Origin: Leptospira ryugenii
GTDB taxonomy: Bacteria > Spirochaetota > Leptospiria > Leptospirales > Leptospiraceae
DNA: 64,000 nucleotides
Assembly: GCF_003114855.1 (NCBI RefSeq)
Contig: NZ_BFBB01000003.1
Span: 313,077-377,076 of the forward strand
Direction: 5' to 3'
Part shown: positions 26,590 through 36,033 of the stretch, piece by piece
Numbering within the stretch: the stretch's first letter is position 1
How the letters are laid out: the number at the start of each line of letters is the position of its first letter
Program-made: the position numbers and the translations under genes
The notes under the pieces: model-generated
The model's database searches: none
Told to the model about the DNA's origin: nothing
What the model saw: the letters and a program-made list of their open reading frames with translations, nothing else

Positions 26590-27348
26590 TTACAAACGCT
26601 TGCCTATCAGTTCCCCATACCTACCGAGTAGGCTCGGGTCCTTTTCTCGAATGCTATTCTCTGTTAAGGTTAATAACATCTCATCCGCATATTGGTAAAT
26701 GCTTTGCATCATAGAAAACAGCTCCTCCCTTAGACCAGCACGGATCACTTCAAAGATTTTTTCCGTTCCAAACTCACGAAAGAGAGCGAGAACTCTTTCC
26801 TTGTCCCGACAAAAATATGTGATCTGAATGAGGTGTGCCGGGTCAGCAATGCCACGGGCAATTTTATCCACAGAAGGCAAAGGTGTGTAATCGATCAATG
26901 ATCCGATCACAAAAAAATTCCCCCGTTTCACAAGCTCTTGCACCGCATCTCTCATTTGAGGGAAAGGAGTGAGCGCAATCATTTCACTGATCTTTTCTGG
27001 GACTAAATGTTCGACAACATCTGCAAAAAAACGACTAGGGAAATGCGAAGCGATCCCAATTGCCTCTTTTGGTGGCAAAAAATAGGACAAATTTGCTGTG
27101 ATCTGTGGGCCCAGAATATCCTGGGATACTTTAGCATTTAAGAAATTTGGCATATATTTACTTACTTTTGCAATTGTCCCGAAAATTTCTTTCTGACCAT
27201 CTTGCACGGATTGGAGAATTTGGTGTTTTAAATTCGTAAGTTCTGAGGAGTTTAATTTTTCTAAATAAGTGCTCTCCTCTCCGCTTACTTGCAAAAGATT
27301 GCGAACCGCTGTGAGCTCGATTGATTTTGACTCGTTTTCATGCTTCAT
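26590..27348 (-). CDS. Hypothetical all-helical protein (HEAT-like or MgtE-N-like repeats)
   Basis: A 252-residue soluble protein built of short helix pairs, e.g. VVEHLVPEKISEMIALTPF, MRDAVQELVKRGNFFVIGSL and VDKIARGIADPAHLIQITYF. The pattern of about 35-residue units recalls the MgtE N-terminal or HEAT superhelical domains used for protein interaction. No signal peptide or catalytic motif. It faces the GGDEF-PilZ gene divergently with 134 bases between, so shared control is possible. Family not certain. Confidence 0.75.
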   Translation of the reverse strand: MKHENESKSIELTAVRNLLQVSGEESTYLEKLNSSELTNLKHQILQSVQDGQKEIFGTIAKVSKYMPNFLNAKVSQDILGPQITANLSYFLPPKEAIGIASHFPSRFFADVVEHLVPEKISEMIALTPFPQMRDAVQELVKRGNFFVIGSLIDYTPLPSVDKIARGIADPAHLIQITYFCRDKERVLALFREFGTEKIFEVIRAGLREELFSMMQSIYQYADEMLLTLTENSIREKDPSLLGRYGELIGKRL

Positions 27349-27482
27349 AGGTGCAACTTGTAGCTGATTTACGGATAGGTAAAGAAAGAATCAAAAAATG
27401 AATCCACAACGGAGGATCACTTTTTGAAAAAACTTGATAAAAGAATGAGCCCTATGATGTTTATCACATTCCCGCATTCCCT

Positions 27483-28667
27483 ATGGTTCAAATAGAAAAC
27501 AAACAATCCGTGCAAGCTCTTAGCCTAAAAGATACAATCATTCATATCTTAGATGAAGATGCCCAAAACGAAGAGTACATTCTAAAAAGAATCTCAGAGC
27601 TGAAACACGAAGACAGCCAAGAAACAGGTACCTACTCAACCTTACTCCAAATCCTCAGCTCTCTCGAATTTCCGGAAGACGAAGCCAAAACAATCTGGGA
27701 AGAAATATTAGACCACAAAAATACTATCTCATCCGCACTGGAACGTCCCATCAGCTTTCGTGTTGCAATGTTGGATTATTTCATCCGCATCAACCAAAAG
27801 TTAAACAATCCCAAACTCATAGAAATACGAGTTTATACAGACACGGAAAAGTTGGTTCTCATTGACGAACTGACAAAACTCTTCAACCGTAGGCACTTCC
27901 ACCATTCCCTAGAAAGAGAGTTCAAACAAAGCCAAAGGCATGGTGCACCTTTTTCCGTATTGATTTTAGACATCGATGATTTTAAACAAATCAACGATAC
28001 ACATGGACATACTAGCGGAGATGAGGTTTTGAAATTGGTTGCAAACACTCTCAAACAAAATATCCGCACCGAAGACACCGTCTGTAGAATTGGGGGAGAG
28101 GAGTTTGCCATTCTATTACCTCATACGGGGGAAGAGAATGCGCAAATTGTAGCGGAAAAATTGTTGGAACAAGTTAGAAAGATTTATTTCAAAGACCGCA
28201 AAATCACGATTAGTTGTGGTTTGGTCACCTATCCGAAGCAAGGAACCTTTGCAGAGGAGCTCTATGATATGGCTGACAAAGCTCTCTACTATTCAAAATT
28301 CACCGGGAAAAATAAAGTCAGCATCTATAGCCAAGACAAACGTGCCAGTATGCGTGTTCCTTCCCGTATGGAGCTCTTTTTACGCCTGCCCGATTTAACA
28401 TTCAAAAGTATTTCAAAGGATATTTCTCTGACAGGCATAGGATTTGAAACAGAACATCCAATTGAAATTTCAGAGGTGTTGGATATCCAACTTCGTGAGG
28501 CCATTTCTGGACAATGGATCGATGCAAAGATACGAATCGTACGAAAAGAGAAAAGAGACGCCTCCAGTTTTCACATTGGTGCTGAGTTTATTGATCTCTC
28601 CGACAAAGATAAATTTATCCTGCAAAGCCTCACCTTAGGAAAAAAGAACAAATCCGTCTTACTTTGA
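27483..28667 (+). CDS. Diguanylate cyclase (GGDEF) with C-terminal PilZ domain
   Basis: Residues 1-115 are a helical region without a known sensor. Residues about 120-280 form a GGDEF domain with GGEEF at about 204, LFNRRHFHHSLERE and VLILDIDDFKQINDTHGH, so it should make c-di-GMP. Residues about 283-390 resemble a PilZ domain with a Arg-rich RASMRVPSR start and DISLTGIGF, the usual c-di-GMP-binding signature. A cyclase with its own product sensor can give feedback or relay. It overlaps the convergent thioesterase gene by nine bases at the 3' end. Confidence 0.92.
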   Translation: MVQIENKQSVQALSLKDTIIHILDEDAQNEEYILKRISELKHEDSQETGTYSTLLQILSSLEFPEDEAKTIWEEILDHKNTISSALERPISFRVAMLDYFIRINQKLNNPKLIEIRVYTDTEKLVLIDELTKLFNRRHFHHSLEREFKQSQRHGAPFSVLILDIDDFKQINDTHGHTSGDEVLKLVANTLKQNIRTEDTVCRIGGEEFAILLPHTGEENAQIVAEKLLEQVRKIYFKDRKITISCGLVTYPKQGTFAEELYDMADKALYYSKFTGKNKVSIYSQDKRASMRVPSRMELFLRLPDLTFKSISKDISLTGIGFETEHPIEISEVLDIQLREAISGQWIDAKIRIVRKEKRDASSFHIGAEFIDLSDKDKFILQSLTLGKKNKSVLL

Positions 28668-29168
28668 AAAGACTACATTCTGAAAGTCTAAAAGGTAAGA
28701 TTCATCAATAATCTTTCTTTCTTTCATCTCCTCCAAAGAAAATAAAACTATCTTTCCCTCTGCTTTTGCGGCTAGTTTCATTTCCCTGTTGAAAATTTTG
28801 GCTTCCATCAACAACTCACGATCGGATAAGACCTCTTTGATACTACCGAGGGAATAGATGGTTTGGTTTACGTGCAAGGGTCTTAAGTAATCAACCTGCA
28901 AAGATTTTGTTAAAATAAAAGATTGTTTTTTGTAAATAGCAGTCCAAGCCAGAGTCTCGTCCAAAATGGTTGCCGTGAGCCCTCCGTGGACTAGGTCACT
29001 CCAGCCTGCAAAATGAGCTGGGACTTCCAATCGGGAAAAAACAAAAGTTTCGTCAGTATAAAATACCATATGCAATCCCATTGGATGGATGGGGCCACAA
29101 GCAAAACATTTACCATCCAATTGGTTGGGAATTTGTTTATAAGCTGTTAGTTGGTCAAAATTGATCAT
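28659..29168 (-). CDS. PaaI-type hotdog thioesterase
   Basis: The 169-residue protein has a single hotdog domain: CFACGPIHPMGLHMVF, a typical Cys-Gly-rich entry to this family, then HFAGWSDLVHGGLTATILDE, where HGG and the following Asp/Glu form the family active site, then TKSLQVDYLRPL. PaaI/YbdB relatives hydrolyse acyl-CoA thioesters. The neighbouring divergent acyl-CoA dehydrogenase gene is 141 bases away, and both may serve acyl-CoA turnover. Substrate is not predictable. Confidence 0.85.
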   Translation of the reverse strand: MINFDQLTAYKQIPNQLDGKCFACGPIHPMGLHMVFYTDETFVFSRLEVPAHFAGWSDLVHGGLTATILDETLAWTAIYKKQSFILTKSLQVDYLRPLHVNQTIYSLGSIKEVLSDRELLMEAKIFNREMKLAAKAEGKIVLFSLEEMKERKIIDESYLLDFQNVVFSK

Positions 29169-29309
29169 TTGAGAGGCAAAAAAATCTGGATTTGTTTCTA
29201 TTCATAAGGGGAAGCCGAATCTAACAACATTAAATTTAAATTTTAAATGATGGAATTCTTTAGGGTGGATCATTTTCCTTGCCCTGTAAGCAAAATTTTG
29301 AGGATACCC

Positions 29310-31010
29310 ATGCAAATCTTAAATCCAAAGAAAACCGACTATTCCCACTTGGATGAAAAAACACAGCATATTTTAAAATCTACCATTCAGTTCTTTGAAA
29401 CCAAAGGAAAACAGAAACTAAAAAGTGATGATCATAGTTACCGCTGGTATGATGACTTTATTGAACACCTGAAAAAAGAAAACATTTTTGGCCAATTGCT
29501 CGCACCTCCCGCCTTTGGGACAGAGGGAAGCCGTTTTGATAACTATCGCAATTGTTACTTCAATGAAATTTTGGGATTCTATGGTTTGTCCTACTGGTAT
29601 GTATGGCAGGTGAGTATCCTAGGCCTTGGCCCTATCTGGAACTCACAAAATGAAAAGGTAAAAAACGAAACCAAAGAAGATTTATTGAAGGGAGGCGTAT
29701 TTGGCTTTGGCCTTTCCGAAAAAGAACATGGTGCCGATTTGATCTCCTCAGATATGATGCTCTACCCACAAAAGGACGGCACGTACCTTGCAAAAGGATC
29801 AAAGTACTACATTGGAAATGGAAACGTCGCCAGCCGACTTTCTGTCTTTGGAAAGAATGCAGAAACTGGAAAGTTTGTTTTCTTTGCCGTGAGAACAAAC
29901 CATCCAAAGTACGAATTGAAACAAAATGTAGTCCAATCTCAAAAATATGTGGCAGAATTCCAATTAAATGACTACCCCATCACCGAAGAAGATATCTTAA
30001 GTAAAGATAGGGATGCTTGGGATGCGGCACTTGCTACTGTTGCCTATGCAAAGTACAATTTAGGCTGGGCATCCATCGGTATTGCAAGCCATGCCTTCCA
30101 TGAAGCACTCAACCATGCTGCCAATCGTAGACTCTTCAATGACACGGTAGCAAACTTTCCTCACATCAAACGACTGTTCATTGATGCCTATGCAAGATTG
30201 ATTGCTATGAAAGCCTTTGCATTTCGCGCCTGCGATTATATGCGAGCCGCTTCGAAAGAAGACCGAAGGTATTTACTATTCAATCCCATGGTAAAGATGA
30301 AAGTTACAATGCAAGCGGAAGAGGTCATCAACCACCTCTGGGATATCATTGCTGCCAAAGGATTTGAAAAAGATATGTACTTTGAGATGGCAACTCGTGA
30401 CATACGCATGTTACCAAAATTAGAAGGTACAGTCCATATCAATATGATGCTTGTAAATCAGTTCTTAAATGCTTATCTATTTGAGAAAAAACCAGCGAAA
30501 AAAGTACCTCACATCACCGCTCCCCAAAGCGATGATTTTCTCTTTGCTCAAGGCGCAACAACGAAGGCAACGCGCAATGTCCCTCTCGGTGATTATGAAG
30601 AAATTTACGGAAAATTTAGCACTCCAAATCTAAATGTATTCAAATCACAAATTCAATCTTTCGTTGAGCTAGTCAAAACTCTATCGCTCTCCAAAGAAGA
30701 CCAGACAGATATTGATTTGATGCTTTCCATCGGAGAGTTATTGAGTTTGATCATTTACGGACAGCTCATATTAGAATATTCTGAATTTGATTCGATAGAT
30801 GAGGATAGCCTAGATGCAATCTTTCATGTATTTGTCCGTGATTTTTCAAGGTATGCAACTGACCTTGCGGGTAAAGAAAAAATTTCAGAGGCTCATTCCA
30901 AACTTTGTTTAGGATTGGTTCGTAAATCTATCTATGATCAAGAAAAGATTGATACGTTTTATGTGAATAAAATCCTCGCGCTTAAAGATACATACCGTAT
31001 GAATCCCTAA
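29310..31010 (+). CDS. Acyl-CoA dehydrogenase family flavoprotein
   Basis: The 566-residue protein has the acyl-CoA dehydrogenase order: helical N-terminal domain, beta domain with GVFGFGLSEKEHGADLISSD (flavin-facing), then a helical C-terminal domain with KYNLGWASIGIASHAFHEAL. It is longer than the usual 380-residue enzymes by about 180 residues at the C-terminus. The ATG at 29310 is preceded by GAGGA at six bases; the upstream in-frame ATG at 29247 is less likely. Probably oxidises an acyl-CoA or branched/aryl acyl-CoA; substrate unknown. Confidence 0.88.
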   Translation: MQILNPKKTDYSHLDEKTQHILKSTIQFFETKGKQKLKSDDHSYRWYDDFIEHLKKENIFGQLLAPPAFGTEGSRFDNYRNCYFNEILGFYGLSYWYVWQVSILGLGPIWNSQNEKVKNETKEDLLKGGVFGFGLSEKEHGADLISSDMMLYPQKDGTYLAKGSKYYIGNGNVASRLSVFGKNAETGKFVFFAVRTNHPKYELKQNVVQSQKYVAEFQLNDYPITEEDILSKDRDAWDAALATVAYAKYNLGWASIGIASHAFHEALNHAANRRLFNDTVANFPHIKRLFIDAYARLIAMKAFAFRACDYMRAASKEDRRYLLFNPMVKMKVTMQAEEVINHLWDIIAAKGFEKDMYFEMATRDIRMLPKLEGTVHINMMLVNQFLNAYLFEKKPAKKVPHITAPQSDDFLFAQGATTKATRNVPLGDYEEIYGKFSTPNLNVFKSQIQSFVELVKTLSLSKEDQTDIDLMLSIGELLSLIIYGQLILEYSEFDSIDEDSLDAIFHVFVRDFSRYATDLAGKEKISEAHSKLCLGLVRKSIYDQEKIDTFYVNKILALKDTYRMNP

Positions 31011-31017
31011 GCTAATT

Positions 31018-33009
31018 TTATTCGGTGAATTGAGGATGGGAAAGCACCAATCTTTCCCATTCTTCCTTTCTATTCTGATAGGAGTTTGGATATTTCGCAT
31101 CACTTCTCTTCCAACGACCAAGCCACTCCTCTCCTAAAATCTGTCCCGAAATCATTGGTTCTTTTCGCGTATAGGCTATCGTACATTCTCTATTCTCACC
31201 TAAGGTTTCCGCCTTACAAACATAAAAGCCAGCAGCTAAAAGTGCAGAACGTACAAGAGTTGATTGGGAATAAGTTAGCAATTGTATTTGTTTGTTTGCA
31301 CCTTTGAGATATCGATTCAGTTGTAAAAACCAGGAAAAATCCCAAAGTTCTGCATTGGTTTTGTAGGAAAAAGGATCGTAAAAAATTACATCTGGAAGTT
31401 TTGCTTTCTGAAATGTATCCTGTATATTACCTAAATGGAGTTTCCATTCCACATTCTCTCCAATAAAAATTCCACTCTCTAGCAATTGTTTGGGGGCTTT
31501 ATGGAATAGATGCGGGAAACGACCCTGGTGGCGTAAGGCTAATCGGAGAGGGTCTAAATCATTTTCAAAACTCTCTACAGACAATTTGCCTAAATCTTCT
31601 TGTTTACTAAGTAACAATGCCGCCATTGCATTGTGTGCAGCTCCAAGTCCAACATCCCAAACCACTATCTCCCTTTCTTTCCCTTCTCGTAAGCGGTTTT
31701 CTAATTGGGAATGCCGTATGTAGAGAGCATTTGCTTCTTCATCCGGAGAGTGTATAGAATGCATAACCTCTCCCGACACAGTATGTTGGATGCTAAAAAT
31801 ATGTTTTTCAACATTTTCCAAAAGAAAATAATTCCCTAAACTTAACTTTTTTTCCTTTTTTCCTATGATCCGACTAAAAGAAGCATTTGTGTTATCCGAT
31901 TGGAGAACTTCTTCCTTCTTATTCGCATAATAAGAAAGAAACGTTCCATTTAGGATAGCAGAACGCATGTCCGACATTAGGTTATGATAATATACCAAAT
32001 TATGTTCTGCGAGAAGTTGCCAACCTAAAACTTCACTTGCTTTGATCAAATGATGTAGATAGGCCTTACTATAGTGTTTACATGTACGACAAGCACACTC
32101 TACATCCAAACTTTCATTTGCAAATCGGTAACGACTTCTATGGATCTGGATCTTTCCTTGGCTTGTAAATGCTACCCCTCTTTGTGCTAGTTCTACAGGT
32201 ATCGTACAATCAAAAAGATCCACTCCTCTATGTACTGCCTCAAGTAAATCAAGGGGAGTCCCTACACCCATCAAATACCTTGGTTTTTCTCTTGGCAAAA
32301 GATCTGCGACAAATTCGGCAAAATGCTCTCTCTCTTCCCTGGTTTCTCCAACAGCTAAACCGCCAATTGCATAACCGTCAAAAGACATATCCAATAGAAC
32401 TTTTGCACTTTCTTTGCGCAAATCTTCAAAACAGGCTCCCTGCACAATGGCAAATAATGCTTGTTTGCTGTCTTCTCGTGCCTTTAAACTTCTTTTCGCC
32501 CAACGATGGGTGAGCTCCATGGCTCGTTTTGCTTCTGAATGAGAAACAGTGGAAGGAACACATTCATCCAATACCATCATAATATCAGAACCGATAGACC
32601 TTTGCATCTGTATGCTGACTTCAGGTGAGAGTAAAATTTCTTTGCCATCCAAATAACTGCGAAACCGAGCGCCCTCTTCTGTGATTTTTCGCGCATTGGG
32701 GAGGCTAAAGATTTGAAACCCACCCGAGTCGGTCAGAACAGGCCTATCCCAATTCATAAAGGAATGGATCCCACCACAATGATCAAATACCTCTTTGCCT
32801 GGGCGGATGAACAAATGGTAGGTATTTGCTAATAAAACATTTGAACCTACATTCTTTAGAGTCTCGACATTGAGAGTTTTGACGGTGGCTTGTGTTCCAA
32901 CTGGCATAAAAATGGGCGTTTGCACCTTACCATGCATGGTTTCAAAACTCGTGGCACGTGCTCTGCTACCTGTTGCAATTTTTTCTAAGGTGAAATTTGA
33001 AATACGCAT
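31018..33009 (-). CDS. tgt: Queuine tRNA-ribosyltransferase fused to an MnmC-like methyltransferase domain
   Basis: Residues 1 to about 375 are tRNA-guanine transglycosylase, which inserts preQ1 or queuine at G34: TDSGGFQ (Asp94), YAIGGLAVGE, GVGTPLDLLEAV, VDLFDCTIP with the nucleophilic Asp, and a Cys3His zinc site (CACRTC then AEHN). Residues about 385-663 match the MnmC methyltransferase (DUF752) pattern: VVWDVGLGAAHNAM, DVIFYDPFSYKTNAELWD, LLTYSQSTLVRSALLAAGF. MnmC methylates U34 of other tRNAs, so both halves may act on wobble bases. The 663-residue length, against the usual 375, is unusual. The block after FDCTIP reads VELAQRG where TRNARNG is common. Confidence 0.9.
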   Translation of the reverse strand: MRISNFTLEKIATGSRARATSFETMHGKVQTPIFMPVGTQATVKTLNVETLKNVGSNVLLANTYHLFIRPGKEVFDHCGGIHSFMNWDRPVLTDSGGFQIFSLPNARKITEEGARFRSYLDGKEILLSPEVSIQMQRSIGSDIMMVLDECVPSTVSHSEAKRAMELTHRWAKRSLKAREDSKQALFAIVQGACFEDLRKESAKVLLDMSFDGYAIGGLAVGETREEREHFAEFVADLLPREKPRYLMGVGTPLDLLEAVHRGVDLFDCTIPVELAQRGVAFTSQGKIQIHRSRYRFANESLDVECACRTCKHYSKAYLHHLIKASEVLGWQLLAEHNLVYYHNLMSDMRSAILNGTFLSYYANKKEEVLQSDNTNASFSRIIGKKEKKLSLGNYFLLENVEKHIFSIQHTVSGEVMHSIHSPDEEANALYIRHSQLENRLREGKEREIVVWDVGLGAAHNAMAALLLSKQEDLGKLSVESFENDLDPLRLALRHQGRFPHLFHKAPKQLLESGIFIGENVEWKLHLGNIQDTFQKAKLPDVIFYDPFSYKTNAELWDFSWFLQLNRYLKGANKQIQLLTYSQSTLVRSALLAAGFYVCKAETLGENRECTIAYTRKEPMISGQILGEEWLGRWKRSDAKYPNSYQNRKEEWERLVLSHPQFTE

Positions 33010-33046
33010 CTATAGGATTTCGGACAAAATGTACGTTTTAGAAAAC

Positions 33047-34540
33047 CTACATCTCATCAGACCAACCAACATCAGAGAGAAAATCATCATAGGTTCCATC
33101 ATAAACTTGGATGGTATCATGGTCAAAAACAATCAATTTGGTGGCCACTGCGCGTAAGTGCATTTCGTTGTGGGTGACCATAATGACTGATCCATCAAAT
33201 AGATCGATAGCCTCGATCAATGAATCGCATGATTGCATATCTAAGTGGTTAGTTGGTTCGTCCAAAAACAAAAGATGGCAAGGAGTCACCAAAATTTTTC
33301 CTAACATCACTCTACTTTTTTCGCCACCAGACAGAAATTTGATTTTTTTAAGTGCGGAATCTCCAGAAAACATCAATCCGCCCGCAATATTTCTTGCCTT
33401 CCCCTCGGAACAGTTTGGGTCAGCACTCATTATTTCTTCGACAATGCTTGCACCATCCTTGAGAGACATTTTATTTGTCTGACCGAAGTAGCCTTCTTTA
33501 AGGGAAGGATGCCTTGCGATCGTTCCGTTTACAGGTTGTAACTCTCCTGCCAACATCTTGAGTAGAGTAGACTTTCCCTTTCCATTCTTTCCTATGATAC
33601 AAATACGATCTCTCTTTCCGACACTGATCGAAAAATCTTCTATCAAATAAGGAGTTTGGCCATTATATGAAAAGTTTAGATGTTCTGCTGACATCATCTG
33701 CTGGGCATTGAATTCTTTGGCATTGAAATAAAGTTCTAAATCCTCAATGTTTTCTAATGCTTTCATCTCTCCTTGTTTTTCTAATTTCTTCACTCTTGAT
33801 TGGGCACGGCTTGCAAAACTTGCCTTTGCTTTGAACCTGGCAATGAACTGCTCTTCTTGTTTTCTTTTTTTTGCCTCATTCAAACGTGTCTTTTCATAAA
33901 TCTCTTCTTCCTGGTTGATTTGTGAGTATAATTTTTCAGTATCTCCTTCTACCTTGATGGCCTTTTTTCTATGTACGGCCACTACATGGGTCACCACACT
34001 ATCCATAAAACTTCTGTCGTGAGTGATGAGTACTACTTCGCCTTCCCAAGATTTTAAAAACTCTTCCAACCAACGAATCGTGACAATGTCTAGATAGTTA
34101 TTTGGCTCATCTAACATGAGCATGTCGGGTCTAGAAACCAAAAGTTTCGCAAGATTCATTCGAATTTGGTACCCACCAGAAAATTCATTCGGCGATCTTT
34201 CCATATCCTTTTCTGTAAACCCAAGCCCAAAGAGTACCTTTTCTACCTGCCAGGTTTCATACTCTTCACCTTCAGGTAAACCAAGCGCACATTCTTCCAA
34301 TACCGTATCTTTTGTGAATTTTAAATGTTGTTCTAAGTGACCAATTTTATATCCTTTGGGCACAGTTAAGGTTCCACTATCATAATCTGTATGGCCTAAC
34401 ATGATTTGGAAAAGTGTGGATTTTCCATGTCCATTCCGTCCTACGATCCCCACTCTTTCACCGCGATTGATGCTAAAACTGAGATCTTCAAAGAGAACTT
34501 GACTGCCGTAGGATTTGTGGAGGCCAGAAATTTTAATCAT
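33047..34540 (-). CDS. ABC-F family ATPase (ribosome-associated type)
   Basis: A 497-residue soluble protein with two ABC domains and no membrane segment. Domain 1: GRNGHGKST Walker A, FSGGYQ signature, [12 protein letters not shown]. Domain 2: [29 protein letters not shown]. The charged linker of about 80 residues between them ([20 protein letters not shown]) is the P-site-tRNA-interacting motif of ABC-F proteins. These act on the translating ribosome, and the order resembles YbiT-type members. It lies 37 bases upstream of tgt on the same strand, so translation-related genes may be co-transcribed. Confidence 0.9.
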   Translation of the reverse strand: MIKISGLHKSYGSQVLFEDLSFSINRGERVGIVGRNGHGKSTLFQIMLGHTDYDSGTLTVPKGYKIGHLEQHLKFTKDTVLEECALGLPEGEEYETWQVEKVLFGLGFTEKDMERSPNEFSGGYQIRMNLAKLLVSRPDMLMLDEPNNYLDIVTIRWLEEFLKSWEGEVVLITHDRSFMDSVVTHVVAVHRKKAIKVEGDTEKLYSQINQEEEIYEKTRLNEAKKRKQEEQFIARFKAKASFASRAQSRVKKLEKQGEMKALENIEDLELYFNAKEFNAQQMMSAEHLNFSYNGQTPYLIEDFSISVGKRDRICIIGKNGKGKSTLLKMLAGELQPVNGTIARHPSLKEGYFGQTNKMSLKDGASIVEEIMSADPNCSEGKARNIAGGLMFSGDSALKKIKFLSGGEKSRVMLGKILVTPCHLLFLDEPTNHLDMQSCDSLIEAIDLFDGSVIMVTHNEMHLRAVATKLIVFDHDTIQVYDGTYDDFLSDVGWSDEM

Positions 34541-34753
34541 ACATTACCTGAATTCTTTCCCAGTTTTTTTAGGGCACTGGCAAATTCTAGCAATTAAGTT
34601 TCAAGAGGAGGCTTTAGCATTTTTTTTTCAAAACGGGAAAAAAAGACTTATAAAACTCTAACAGGAAAAGAAGCAAACATGCAAAAAAATCCAGATGTAC
34701 GTTAACTTATTTTTTTTAAATCCGTTTCCTTTGATGTAAGGAAGGGAAACAAG

Positions 34754-35089
34754 ATGATTCGTGAGATGGAAACAACTACCATTTATAAAGTAGAAACAAA
34801 TTGTTTGGATATTCTATCTGTCACCCAATTTGAAAGAGAATTAAATGGCATTCTCCACCAAAATGAAAAACATGTATTTCTTGACTTTTCTGAAGTAGAA
34901 GAAGTATCCTCAGCAGTGCTTGGGATCATCATCCATAAAAAGATGAAACTCAAAAAAGAAGGTAGAGAAATTTACCTGCTTCACACCACTAAGAGTGTGG
35001 AAAGAATTTTAAAAATTTTAAAACTCAGCTCACTTCTAATGTTCCACCAAAACGAAGCCAATCTAAGCTTGCAACTATCCCCTATTTAA
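34754..35089 (+). CDS. STAS-domain protein (anti-sigma factor antagonist-like)
   Basis: A 111-residue single STAS domain: IYKVETNCLDILSVTQFERE, HVFLDFSEVEEVSSAVLGII, then REIYLLHTTKSVERILKIL. The VSS position corresponds to the phosphorylatable serine of SpoIIAA/RsbV proteins. A strong GGAAGGG site lies seven bases before the ATG. In spirochaetes such proteins often work with PP2C phosphatases and HPK-like kinases elsewhere. No kinase or phosphatase is adjacent; its 3' end overlaps the convergent cyclase gene by eight bases. Confidence 0.85.
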   Translation: MIREMETTTIYKVETNCLDILSVTQFERELNGILHQNEKHVFLDFSEVEEVSSAVLGIIIHKKMKLKKEGREIYLLHTTKSVERILKILKLSSLLMFHQNEANLSLQLSPI

Positions 35090-35990
35090 GAGATAAAGCT
35101 TCAAAAATATGATAGAGTCCGGTTTTGCCCTTAATTTTTGCTTGGAAACTTTTACCGATTTTGATTCGATCCTGAACTCTCTCTTTCACTTCTTTACTCA
35201 GAAGAACTTTCACTGAGGTCGCCTTTGTTAACTGCTCAATGCGACTAGCCAAATTTACATTATCACCAATAGCTGTTACTTGTTTGCTAAGTGGGTGACC
35301 AATCTCACCAATGATTACCTCTCCAAAATGAATCCCGATACCAATATTGAACTGAACATCAAAATTCAATTCAAGATATTCATTTAACTTATCCAATTCT
35401 TCTAACATCAAAAGTGCAGATTGCACAGCTTGAAAACAGATTTCATTTGCTTCTTCTCCGTCTTCTAATCCAAAGATTGCCATAATCCCATCGCCAATGT
35501 ATTTATCTATGTAACCTTTGTTTTTTAAGATGACCTCCCCAATTTGTTTAAAATAGCGGTTGAGGATATGGATCACATCGTAAGGCAAATTTGATTCCGC
35601 AAAGGAAGTAAAACCTCGTATATCGCTAAAAAGGATAGCCACTTCCTTTTCCTTTCCGAAACCATTTGCTCCCTGTTCCTTAGCTAGTTCAACATCCTCA
35701 TCATCTATAACTAACCTACGCAAATGCACTTCCCCTGTTGGGATTGTCTGGCAGGCAAGTCTCACATTCGGTAAAAAACCTTTTGCCTTGGCTAAAGCCT
35801 CTTCCAATTCATTTCTAGGTGGGCAATTTTCAAGACCCTCCAAAACCAAAACTCGACATGTGGAACACCTCGCTTTTCCCCCACAAGCATGCTTGTGAGG
35901 TAGCGAATTTCGCAAGGAACAATCAAGGATAGATTCAGTTTCGGAAGATTGTAAAATGGTATGATCGTTTGTATATTGTATGAGGGCCAT
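35082..35990 (-). CDS. 2Fe-2S ferredoxin fused to class III nucleotide cyclase
   Basis: Residues 1-90 form a plant-type 2Fe-2S ferredoxin with Cys36, Cys42, Cys45 and Cys80 (HACGGKARCSTC, then RLACQ). Residues about 110-300 are a class III cyclase with AILFSDIRGFT and YIGDGIMAIFGL providing both metal aspartates, and VNLASRIEQLTK. It has no membrane segment. The arrangement suggests a soluble cyclase controlled by cluster redox state. Start ATG at 35990. Fused ferredoxin-cyclases are known in some bacteria, but partner and signal are unknown. Confidence 0.92.
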   Translation of the reverse strand: MALIQYTNDHTILQSSETESILDCSLRNSLPHKHACGGKARCSTCRVLVLEGLENCPPRNELEEALAKAKGFLPNVRLACQTIPTGEVHLRRLVIDDEDVELAKEQGANGFGKEKEVAILFSDIRGFTSFAESNLPYDVIHILNRYFKQIGEVILKNKGYIDKYIGDGIMAIFGLEDGEEANEICFQAVQSALLMLEELDKLNEYLELNFDVQFNIGIGIHFGEVIIGEIGHPLSKQVTAIGDNVNLASRIEQLTKATSVKVLLSKEVKERVQDRIKIGKSFQAKIKGKTGLYHIFEALSLK

Positions 35991-36033
35991 AGGGGAAGAA
36001 ATCTCTACGATTTTCCCCCTGTCTATCTTTTTC

